From the NCBI GenBank assembly GCA_029934695.1, contig JAOZLU010000054.1, positions 1-20,835 of the forward strand: DNA of 20,835 nt, written 5' to 3'. A program made the translations under genes and the position numbers. Positions 6,616 to 13,700 of the stretch are shown here, piece after piece (within the stretch, counting starts at the first letter, position 1; each line of letters begins with the position of its first letter). The stretch is from Desulfobacterales bacterium (GTDB lineage Bacteria; Desulfobacterota; Desulfobacteria; Desulfobacterales; 4be13). The notes beneath the pieces are model-generated. The model made no database searches. It had not been told where the DNA came from and saw only the letters and a list, made by a program, of their open reading frames with translations.

Positions 6616-8385
6616 ATGGCAACGTGTGAACCATTATGTTCCGAAGATTCAAAGGAATTGATAAAAGTGGCGATGGGTCAGGAAAAAGCCGATTTGGCGA
6701 TCCTCAACGCCAAACTTGCCAATGTCTATACAGGAGAACTCTTAGATAGTTGTTCCATAAGCATTAAGGGGAAACGGATTGCCTACATGGGCGAGGATCC
6801 GGATCATACCATCGGCCCGGAGACTCTGTGCATTGACGCCAAAGGTAAAACCGTTATTCCGGGCCTGATTGACGGCCATGCCCATCTTTCCTGGCTTTTT
6901 AATATCAGCGAATTTCTGAAATATGCGATGAAGGGTGGTACCACCACGATCATCACCGAAACCATGGAGGTATTCCCTGTTATGGGATATGAGGGTGTTT
7001 TGGCGTTTCTTGCTTCCATGGAAGACCAGCCCATTAAAATTCTCGGTACCGCTCCCGCTATGGTGTCCGTCAGCAAAGCCGCATTCGGCATTTCCAGGGA
7101 AACCGCCCGGAAGCTTCTGACCCGAAAGGATATTCTGGGGCTTGGGGAATCTTATTGGCAGGGGGTTTTCCAGAATCCGGACAAAATGCTTCCGATCTTT
7201 GAAGAAACGCTTCTGTGCAGAAAAACTCTGGAAGGCCATTCTGCCGGTGCCAGCGGGAAAAAACTGGCAGCTTATATTGCATCAGGGATTTCCTCCTGCC
7301 ATGAACCCATAAACGCGGAGCAGGTTCTTGAGAGACTGAGAATGGGGCTTCATGTCATGGTGAGGGAGGGAAGCATCAGAAGGGACCTCAAAGAGATTTC
7401 CAAAATAAAAGATATGGGCGCAGACCTGAGGCGACTCATCCTGGTCACGGACGGCGTGGTTCCGGAAGAACTGATGGAAAAAGGCTATATGGAATTTGTG
7501 CTTCAGAAGGCGATTGATTCGGGGTTTGATCCGATGACCGCGGTTCAGATGGCGACTTTAAATGTGGCAGAGCATTTTTCCATAGACGGACTGGTGGGCG
7601 GAATCGCACCGGGGAGATATGCTGATATGCTGATCATCCCTGATATAAGGAAGATTGAAGCAGAATATGTCATCAGCAACGGGCGGATCATCTTCCAGGA
7701 AGGCGATCTTGCTGTATCTCCCCGTGAGCATGTCTTTTCGGAAGCGTGCCGGGAAAGCGTCCGCCTTCCGGAAAAACTGAAACCCTCTGATTTTTCCATC
7801 CGGGTGAACAACGACTCCCCGGAAGCGGATGTCCGAATCATCGAAATGGTGACGGACCTGGTGACCAAAGAGTCCCAGATGACCTTACCCGTTGTTGAAC
7901 GCGAAATCAGATCAGATGTGAATCAGGATATATTGAAAGTCGCGGCCATAGACAGAACCCATCAGCCCGGCAGAATATTTGTCGGGCTTATCAGGGGATT
8001 CGGCATGAAGTCCGGTGCAATGGCATCCAGTGCGGCCTGGGATACGTCAGATATCATTGTTGTCGGTGCCGAGGATTCAGATATGGCCTTCGCAGTCAAC
8101 AGGATTCGCGAGTTACAGGGCGGTGCGGTTGTCTGCGCTGATGAAAAGATACTGGCGGAACTTCCACTGCCTGTTCTGGGTCTCATTTCCGATATGCCAA
8201 TGGAAAAAATTGAGCTGAGGTTGGGAGCTATCAGGGAAGCAGTGTCCGAGTTGGGAGTTTCCTTACCTGACCCGCTGCTGACCCTGGTCACGCTCACATG
8301 CGCGGCTATTCCTTATCTGAGAATCTGCGAAGAGGGATTTGTAAATCTGAAAGATGGCAAGACGCTCGGACTGTTTACGGATTAG
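6616..8385 (+). CDS. ade: Adenine deaminase-like amidohydrolase
   Basis: A 589-residue metal-dependent amidohydrolase of the adenine deaminase family (COG1001; E. coli Ade is of similar length), expected to convert adenine to hypoxanthine and ammonia in the cytosol. Metal and active-site positions seen: HAH at 88-90, Glu118 in TETMEV, His208 in EGHSAG, His229 in CHE, and Asp279 in VTDG. The SIAPG-type block appears as GGIAPGRYADMLI (328-340). The C-terminal family domain follows (about 380-589). Two family motifs are altered: DPHE is replaced by TETME, and TDD by TDG, so the substrate may not be adenine itself. A longer frame extends upstream to 6481, but that part is radical SAM remnant in another frame; the start at 6616 has AAGGAG 9 bases before it. 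It lies 79 bases before kdsD on the same strand, possibly cotranscribed. Confidence 0.85.
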   Translation: MATCEPLCSEDSKELIKVAMGQEKADLAILNAKLANVYTGELLDSCSISIKGKRIAYMGEDPDHTIGPETLCIDAKGKTVIPGLIDGHAHLSWLFNISEFLKYAMKGGTTTIITETMEVFPVMGYEGVLAFLASMEDQPIKILGTAPAMVSVSKAAFGISRETARKLLTRKDILGLGESYWQGVFQNPDKMLPIFEETLLCRKTLEGHSAGASGKKLAAYIASGISSCHEPINAEQVLERLRMGLHVMVREGSIRRDLKEISKIKDMGADLRRLILVTDGVVPEELMEKGYMEFVLQKAIDSGFDPMTAVQMATLNVAEHFSIDGLVGGIAPGRYADMLIIPDIRKIEAEYVISNGRIIFQEGDLAVSPREHVFSEACRESVRLPEKLKPSDFSIRVNNDSPEADVRIIEMVTDLVTKESQMTLPVVEREIRSDVNQDILKVAAIDRTHQPGRIFVGLIRGFGMKSGAMASSAAWDTSDIIVVGAEDSDMAFAVNRIRELQGGAVVCADEKILAELPLPVLGLISDMPMEKIELRLGAIREAVSELGVSLPDPLLTLVTLTCAAIPYLRICEEGFVNLKDGKTLGLFTD

Positions 8386-8390
8386 ATCAG

Positions 8391-8450
8391 GGCCGGAACA
8401 TCCCGGCCATGCTCGGTTCGGACTGGCGGATTTGGCAATACGGGCCGAGC
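8391..8450 (+). other. Two GC-rich stem-loops between amidohydrolase and kdsD
   Basis: GGCCGG / CCGGCC (8391-8396 with 8403-8408) forms a 6-bp stem with a 6-base loop. GCTCGG / CCGAGC (8411-8416 with 8445-8450) closes a larger loop that ends just before the kdsD Shine-Dalgarno. They may influence termination or kdsD translation. There is no T-run. Confidence 0.35.
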
Positions 8451-8464
8451 AAGGGAAGGAGCTT

Positions 8465-9478
8465 ATGGTACACTCAAAACAATTTACGGAAACAAAATAT
8501 ATTATGGTGATAAAACAAGCCATTGAGGTTCTCAGGACAGAGGCCGAAGGCATTCTGAAACTGGCAGACCGTGTTGATGATAATTTTGCCCGGATGGTGG
8601 AGCTTATCTGCAACTCAGAGGGTCGTTTAATCGTGAGCGGCATCGGCAAATCAGGGATTATCGGCAGGAAAATCGTGGCCACGCTGAACAGCACAGGAAC
8701 ACGCTCACTCTTTCTGCATCCTGTTGAAGCCATGCACGGAGACTTGGGCATGGTGTGCCCGGATGACATCTTTCTGGCCCTTTCCAACAGCGGCGAAACC
8801 TACGAACTCAATATTCTTGCGCCGAGTATCCGCAACATCGGATGCAAAACTATCGCGTTTACCGGCAAACTCCGTTCCACCCTGGCAAAACACAGTGACA
8901 TCGTGATTGATGTGGGGGTTGACAGAGAAGCGTGTCCTCTGGGCCTTGTCCCCACCGCGAGCAGCACTGCTATGCTCGCCATGGGAGATGCCCTTGCGGT
9001 GGTTCTCATCAACAAAAAGCATTTTAAATCAAGTGATTTCAAAAAAATTCATCCGGGTGGATTGCTGGGTCAGCGCCTTTCCAGCAGCGTCAAAGATATC
9101 ATGCTGACAGGCGAGGGCGTTCCTTCTGTTTTTAAAGACGCTGCCATGAATGAGGCCATCAAAGAAATAAATCGTCCCGGGCTGGGCGTCACCTTTGTTT
9201 TAAGATCGGATCAGAGCCTTTGCGGCATCATCACAGACGGAGATATCCGACGTATGCTTGCAAGTAAGAAACCGATTTTTGAATTGAACGCGGAAGATGT
9301 CATGAGTACAAATCCCCGAACCGTCAGCCCGGATTCCCCGGCTTATGACGCGTTGAACATTATGGAGCAGCATCAGATCACCGTGCTTCCGGTAACAGAT
9401 TCCAGCGGGAAAGTGCAAGGTGTTTTGCATCTGCACGACATATTGGGCAAGGGCGAATTTAAATTTAACGGGAAGTGA
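8465..9478 (+). CDS. kdsD: D-arabinose 5-phosphate isomerase (KdsD/KpsF/GutQ family)
   Basis: A 337-residue enzyme that interconverts ribulose 5-phosphate and arabinose 5-phosphate, the first step to Kdo for the LPS inner core. The SIS domain (about 45-180) has GIGKSG with Lys62, SLFLHP, HGDLGM with His91, the SNSGET phosphate loop with Glu111, the EACPLGL-PT-SST block, and HPGG with His196; these match the catalytic residues known for E. coli KdsD. Two CBS domains follow (about 208-265 and 275-330), giving the full-length family layout. ATG at 8465 follows AAGGGAAGGAG and gives the usual N-terminal length. ATG at 8504 is an alternative without a good ribosome-binding site. It is the only Kdo-pathway gene here, so the other steps must lie elsewhere. 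The O-antigen ligase downstream fits an LPS-bearing cell. Confidence 0.92.
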   Translation: MVHSKQFTETKYIMVIKQAIEVLRTEAEGILKLADRVDDNFARMVELICNSEGRLIVSGIGKSGIIGRKIVATLNSTGTRSLFLHPVEAMHGDLGMVCPDDIFLALSNSGETYELNILAPSIRNIGCKTIAFTGKLRSTLAKHSDIVIDVGVDREACPLGLVPTASSTAMLAMGDALAVVLINKKHFKSSDFKKIHPGGLLGQRLSSSVKDIMLTGEGVPSVFKDAAMNEAIKEINRPGLGVTFVLRSDQSLCGIITDGDIRRMLASKKPIFELNAEDVMSTNPRTVSPDSPAYDALNIMEQHQITVLPVTDSSGKVQGVLHLHDILGKGEFKFNGK

Positions 9479-9588
9479 CAGCTTAACACTCCGTTTCAGA
9501 AAAGCGGCTTTTCATCCTTGTCAAACTCAATTCCTGTAGTTCTCTGAAATCTGTGTCAATGCAGTTCTAAAATCAGAAGGAGGTTGTC

Positions 9589-11190
9589 ATGCGAAAATTT
9601 TCATCTTACGGGCCGGTCAGTAAAAGCCTGCATTATCATGTGCCGAGAGAAGATCTGATTCAGAAAGGTATCACTCAGCTCCTCGGAGAATCTCCTGATG
9701 AGGAGGGCGGCCATTATATTACTGTATGGGCACCCCGCCAATGCGGCAAGACATGGATTATGAACGAGACACTTCACAGGCTGGGAAAAGACGAGCGGTT
9801 TCATGTGCTGAAGCTGGAACTGGAAGATCTGAAAACGACCGAGGATGTGGATGAGATCATTTCGTCCATTGCCGAGGAAATTGTCGAAGACCTGAGTCTG
9901 AAGGATGTTCGGGTCAGCAAACTGAAAGAATTGAAACGGCTGTTCCGAAACGATGTGCTTGACAAACCGCTCATCCTGATCTTGGATGAGTTCGACGCAT
10001 TGAACGAGGAAGCGATCAGCGGACTTGCCGGTGTCTTCAGAAATATTTACAATATTCGCCGGAAGGATCCGAACCCTTCGGCGAAAAAGAAATATCTGCT
10101 TCACAGCGTGGCTCTGATCGGTGTGCGGAGTGTTCTGGGGATTGAGAATGCCAAAGGTTCGCCGTTCAATGTCCAACGGAGCCTGCCCATTTCAAATCTC
10201 ACATACAATGAGGTTCGCACCATGTTTGAATGGTACAGGCGGGAGAGCGGTCAGCGGGTGGACCAGGCGGTCATTGATAGACTGTTCTGTGAAACCCGCG
10301 GACAGCCGGGGCTGGTTTCCTGGTTTGGGGAACTGCTCACCGAGGGATATGAGGATTACTATCCGGATCACACCCGGCCCGTCAGTGCGGAGGATTTCGA
10401 GGAGGTCTTCACGGACGCGGTGGATGTGCTGCCCAACAACACAGTCCTGAACATTATTTCCAAGGCGAAGCAGGCTCCCCACAATGAGGTTGTGCTGGAA
10501 CTGTTCAAAACACGGGAAGTCATGCGGTTCAGATTTGATGATCAGCGGCTGAATTTTCTCTATATGAACGGCGTTATTGACCGGAAGAGAGTCCCGGGTT
10601 CCGGCAGCATGATCCGGTTCGCCTGCCCGTTTATTCAGAAACGGCTGTTCAACTACTTTTCCGGCGAGATATTCCAATATATGGGGGAGATATTCGAGCC
10701 GTTTGAGGATATGAGTGACACCATCACGGACGCGGAACTGAACATCCCGAATCTTATCCGGCGATATGAGAGGCATCTGCAGAAGAACCGTGACTGGATG
10801 CTGGAGGATGCACCCCGGCGAAAGGATCTCCGGATTTTTGAGGCGGTGTTCCACTTCAACCTTTATGAATATCTGAACCGATTTCTTGCCAACAAAGAGG
10901 CAAAAGTGTGGCCCGAATTTCCCACAGGAAACGGGGCCATTGACCTCATCATCCGCTATAAGGAGACAAGGTATGGTCTTGAACTCAAAAGTTACACAGA
11001 TGAGAGCGATCACAGAAAAGCCCTGATTCAGGCCGCACGGTACGGGAAGTCGCTGGAACTGGAGGTGATCCACCTGATCGTGTTTGTCGAGTACATCGGC
11101 GACGAACACCGTCAGCAATATGAGACGGATTATATTGATGAGGACACAGGGGTTACGGTTGTGCCGGTGTTTGTAGGCACGGGGAAGTGA
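9589..11190 (+). CDS. AAA-like ATPase fused to PD-(D/E)XK nuclease-like domain
   Basis: A 533-residue protein. The N-terminal domain is a P-loop ATPase: Walker A APRQCGKT (48-55) and Walker B LILILDEFD (128-136), followed by HSVALIGVRS (172-181), a sensor-like strand, and then a winged-helix-like region (about 205-360). The opening MRKFSSYGPV with HYHVPR is typical of a family of solitary ATPases common in Desulfobacterota and cyanobacteria. The C-terminal part (about 410-500) has the PD-(D/E)XK core: GAIDLII with Asp452, then LELKSY with Glu465 and Lys467, then a following Q-A-A-R-Y helix (481-485). This predicts a metal-dependent nuclease switched by ATP. Defence, DNA-repair or mobile-element roles are all possible; no partner gene is adjacent. 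The Shine-Dalgarno AAGGAGGT (9577-9584) fixes the start. Repeats follow directly after the stop codon. Confidence 0.8.
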   Translation: MRKFSSYGPVSKSLHYHVPREDLIQKGITQLLGESPDEEGGHYITVWAPRQCGKTWIMNETLHRLGKDERFHVLKLELEDLKTTEDVDEIISSIAEEIVEDLSLKDVRVSKLKELKRLFRNDVLDKPLILILDEFDALNEEAISGLAGVFRNIYNIRRKDPNPSAKKKYLLHSVALIGVRSVLGIENAKGSPFNVQRSLPISNLTYNEVRTMFEWYRRESGQRVDQAVIDRLFCETRGQPGLVSWFGELLTEGYEDYYPDHTRPVSAEDFEEVFTDAVDVLPNNTVLNIISKAKQAPHNEVVLELFKTREVMRFRFDDQRLNFLYMNGVIDRKRVPGSGSMIRFACPFIQKRLFNYFSGEIFQYMGEIFEPFEDMSDTITDAELNIPNLIRRYERHLQKNRDWMLEDAPRRKDLRIFEAVFHFNLYEYLNRFLANKEAKVWPEFPTGNGAIDLIIRYKETRYGLELKSYTDESDHRKALIQAARYGKSLELEVIHLIVFVEYIGDEHRQQYETDYIDEDTGVTVVPVFVGTGK

Positions 11191-11196
11191 TCTGTC

Positions 11197-11216
11197 ATTC
11201 CTGCGGAAGCAGGAAT
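11197..11216. repeat. ATTCCTGC...GCAGGAAT short palindrome
   Basis: A perfect 8-bp inverted repeat with a GGAA loop, 7 bases after the ATPase stop codon. It resembles the dispersed ATTCC(N)nGGAAT repeats known from Neisseria (dRS3-like) and many other genomes. It could serve as a terminator stem, but no T-run follows. Confidence 0.55.
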
Positions 11217-11227
11217 CCACTGCTTCT

Positions 11228-11309
11228 CATCTACACGGATTGTGTGTAAGAAGGGATTACGGGTTTTCGCCTGGATGTAATCCTTTCTTAACCATAATCC
11301 GTGTAGATG
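11228..11309. repeat. 82-bp inverted repeat, CATCTACACGGATT family
   Basis: The left arm begins CATCTACACGGATT (11228-11241) and runs on through AAG-AAGGGATTAC to 11260. The right arm (about 11277-11309) is its inverted copy ending AATCCGTGTAGATG. About 15 unpaired bases separate them. Related sequences recur singly at 11915-11940 and twice at 18722-18843. Confidence 0.75.
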
Positions 11310-11370
11310 AAGGCACTGGCAGGAACGCACAACCTTGATGTATGATGCGGCGATTGGCGGAGTAAATATT

Positions 11371-11769
11371 ATGAACTATTCAAAACAGGAATTCGGACAG
11401 GCACTTAAAAGCCAACTGTTATCCGGTTACGATATCGTGAGATTTGCAAGATGGGCCCATGATCTCTTTCTGGAGCATTCCTCGCATCTGGAACCTGGGT
11501 TGCAAGAAGTATTGATGCAAATTGTGGCCATGGAAGAGGGACCTGAATTTGAATTTTCGGAATCTGAATTGGAAGAACTGAGCAAATCGCTTATCACTGA
11601 TGTAAAGGACATAAAGGCAACTGATTCCAACAGAATGCTCTCCGTTCCCATTGACCCGGACATAGCGGCATTCGTTCACCAACTTGCAGAGCGGAAGAAT
11701 ATCGGGATTGAAAGAATGGTGAATGAATGGCTGAGAAAAAATATGGAATTGATACAGGCGGTCATGTAG
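11371..11769 (+). CDS. Small antitoxin-like protein of unknown function
   Basis: A 132-residue soluble protein. The first 75 residues (YSKQEFGQ, GYDIVRFARWAHDLFLEH, EPGLQEVLMQIVAMEEGPEF, an acidic helix) resemble small conserved proteins often found singly or in toxin-antitoxin settings. The last 43 residues (LSVPIDPDIAAFV, then VNEWLRKNMELI) look like a ribbon-helix-helix or BrnA-type antitoxin tail, so two small modules may be joined. ATG at 11371 is preferred over an upstream ATG at 11335, because the family start appears to be MxYSKQEFGQ. No complete toxin gene follows. The frame continues after the TAG for 23 more acidic codons to 11841, perhaps the remains of a longer protein. Assignment is by appearance only. 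Confidence 0.6.
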   Translation: MNYSKQEFGQALKSQLLSGYDIVRFARWAHDLFLEHSSHLEPGLQEVLMQIVAMEEGPEFEFSESELEELSKSLITDVKDIKATDSNRMLSVPIDPDIAAFVHQLAERKNIGIERMVNEWLRKNMELIQAVM

Positions 11770-11841
11770 GTCACAACCATTTCCGATGTTCTGCCGGAGG
11801 ACGATTTTGACGGAGACGATCATCATAACAGAGGGGAGTAG

Positions 11842-12285
11842 AAGAGGCTCTCTGCATTCTTCGGTCTGCTTCCGCTATTTGAGAAGCTTCGGCCCACACT
11901 GAAAGGTGAACAGCAATCCTTTTTTAACCGTAATCCGTGCAAAACCCTCTGTATCAAAGACTGTGACTCTTTCATAAGCATAGTGAAAAAAGGTGCTTGA
12001 CATTCATTTTTTTCTGTGATACCAGACCAGGATAACAGGATACAATTCATTGTTCCCAAAACTTTAAAGAGGTCAGATGCCAGCCGTTGAAAGAGAGATA
12101 TAACATCTGTCTTGGGAGGAACTGTAAGAATTCCGACGCTGGTTTGTCACTTATGACTTCTCTCGCAAAGAGAGGAACCAGAACCGGTGGGTTATTCATT
12201 TACAGATACTCAGGATTACTTTCAACTTTATTACTTTCAACTTTAATTACTGTCAAGCAACGGCAACCCAGAGAGGAATATCATC
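11842..12285. other. Intergenic region with a repeat copy, weak promoter and heptamer tract
   Basis: No convincing gene. At 11915-11940 there is an inverted single copy of the CATCTACACGGATT-type repeat (ending TAATCCGTGC). TTGACA at 11997-12002 is followed at 17 bases by a poor -10 (TACCAG), a weak promoter candidate for pfkA. A small CTCTC/GAGAG hairpin lies near 12153-12172. At 12216-12250, ACTTTCAACTTTATT-type repeats lead to the pfkA ribosome-binding site (GAGAGGA, 12271-12277). A 69-codon open frame at 12087-12296 has no coding character. Confidence 0.45.
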
Positions 12286-13611
12286 ATGGATTATGACTCA
12301 ATTGACACAACAATAACAACGCTCGGAGAAGCCAAAATCTCCTCACCCGTCAGCCATGAGAAAAGCAGAGTGTATGGCCGGCGTTTTGTGTCTGACACGG
12401 ACAGGGTTTTAATTGACACAGACCCGGACAGGCTGATCGCAAAAGTTCGGGAAGGCAAAGAAATTCATTCCTTTGAACTCGCCGGACCCAGAAGAAAAAT
12501 CTATTTCGATCCGGTCAAACTGAGGTGCGGGCTTGTCACATGCGGCGGACTGTGCCCCGGACTGAACGATATCATCCGTGCGATTGTCCTGGAACTTTAC
12601 CATTGTTACGGTGTCAGGAATATTTACGGCTTTCGGTACGGCCTTCAGGGGTTTGTTCCGGAATATGGCCATGACTACATGGAACTGAAACCAGCGTCTG
12701 TTACCAGCATCCACGAAATGGGAGGCTCAATCCTCGGTACGTCAAGGGGACGGCAGCCGGCAGAGGAGATTATCGGGTGCCTCGAAAGAATGAACATCGG
12801 CATCCTGTTTATGATCGGGGGCGATGGGACCCTCAGAGCCGCCTCAGCCATAGCAGATGTGGTCTCGGAAAAGAATCTGAAGATATCCGTTGTCAGTGTG
12901 CCGAAAACCATTGACAATGATATTCAGACGGTTTCCCGGTCTTTCGGCTTTCATACTGCTGTTGACGTGGCCACGGGAGCGATCCGGGGTGCTCATAACG
13001 AAGCTCAGGGGCATCCCAACGGTATCGGCCTGATAAAACTCATGGGCAGAAATTCCGGTTTCATAGCGGCCACGGCAACGCTGGCCATGCAGGATGTGAA
13101 TTTCGCTCTGATACCGGAGGCTGACTTTGACCTTGAGGCTCCTAACGGGCTTCTCGGCGCGCTTGAAAGACGCTTGGAAGAGAGGGGACATGCGGTGATC
13201 GTCGTGGCAGAAGGCGCGGGCCAGAAGTTTTTCAAAGGCAGGGAAAAGAAGTCTGATGAATCGGGAAATCCCCGGCTGGAGGATATCGGGCTGTTTCTGA
13301 AAGATGAAATAACTTCTTATTTCAAGGCCGGAAAAACCGATATAACCATTAAATATATTGACCCCAGTTATATGATAAGGAGCCTGTCTGCAAATGCCAG
13401 CGACAATGTATTTTGCAACTACCTGGGGCGTGACGCGGTTCATGCGGGCATGGCAGGAAAGACCAGACTTCTTATCAGCCGCTGGAATGAGCAGTTTGTG
13501 CATGTGCCGATGAGCGCAGCAGTCGGGAAGTGCAAGCAGATTGATCCCAATGGGAAATTGTGGTTCAGTGTGCTCGAATCAACTGGCCAAGGTCCGTTAA
13601 AAAACAGGTAA
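12286..13611 (+). CDS. pfkA: 6-phosphofructokinase, plant-like ATP type (G104/K124)
   Basis: A 441-residue glycolytic enzyme that phosphorylates fructose 6-phosphate to the 1,6-bisphosphate. It belongs to the long plant/protist/spirochaete-like group rather than the 320-residue E. coli type: an N-terminal extension of about 80 residues precedes the core at CGLVTCGGLCPGLN (81-94). Key motifs are MIGGDGTLR (176-184), PKTIDNDI (206-213, with catalytic Asp210), MGRNSG (253-258), PEAD (277-280), and YIDPSYMIRS (357-366). The position equal to E. coli Gly104 is Gly181 and that equal to Gly124 is Lys207. In this family Gly/Lys is the known pattern of ATP users, while Asp/Lys marks pyrophosphate users. 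The start at 12286 has GAGAGGA 8 bases upstream. Paired hairpins follow the stop. It appears to be monocistronic. Confidence 0.93.
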   Translation: MDYDSIDTTITTLGEAKISSPVSHEKSRVYGRRFVSDTDRVLIDTDPDRLIAKVREGKEIHSFELAGPRRKIYFDPVKLRCGLVTCGGLCPGLNDIIRAIVLELYHCYGVRNIYGFRYGLQGFVPEYGHDYMELKPASVTSIHEMGGSILGTSRGRQPAEEIIGCLERMNIGILFMIGGDGTLRAASAIADVVSEKNLKISVVSVPKTIDNDIQTVSRSFGFHTAVDVATGAIRGAHNEAQGHPNGIGLIKLMGRNSGFIAATATLAMQDVNFALIPEADFDLEAPNGLLGALERRLEERGHAVIVVAEGAGQKFFKGREKKSDESGNPRLEDIGLFLKDEITSYFKAGKTDITIKYIDPSYMIRSLSANASDNVFCNYLGRDAVHAGMAGKTRLLISRWNEQFVHVPMSAAVGKCKQIDPNGKLWFSVLESTGQGPLKNR

Positions 13612-13616
13612 GGTGT

Positions 13617-13664
13617 AGGGCAAATTTGCAATTTGCCCTGCCTGTGCGATTTGAAAAATCGCAC
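13617..13664. terminator. Two adjacent perfect hairpins after pfkA
   Basis: AGGGCAAATT-TGC-AATTTGCCCT (13617-13639, 10-bp stem) and GTGCGATTT-GAA-AAATCGCAC (13644-13664, 9-bp stem) are separated by 4 bases and start 5 bases after the pfkA stop. They could end pfkA transcription, though neither is followed by a clear T-run. Their perfect symmetry also suits dispersed palindromic repeats. Confidence 0.55.
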
Positions 13665-13700
13665 TACATAACTTTTAACTCAAAAAAAGGAGGTCAGAAC

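Noticed and set aside
10192..11220. 342-codon minus-strand frame opposite the ATPase-nuclease gene
   Set aside because: The plus-strand gene has Walker and nuclease motifs and a strong ribosome-binding site; the antisense frame has none.
12087..12296. 69-codon frame overlapping the pfkA start
   Set aside because: It crosses the low-complexity tract, lacks any recognisable motif, and overlaps the pfkA ribosome-binding site.
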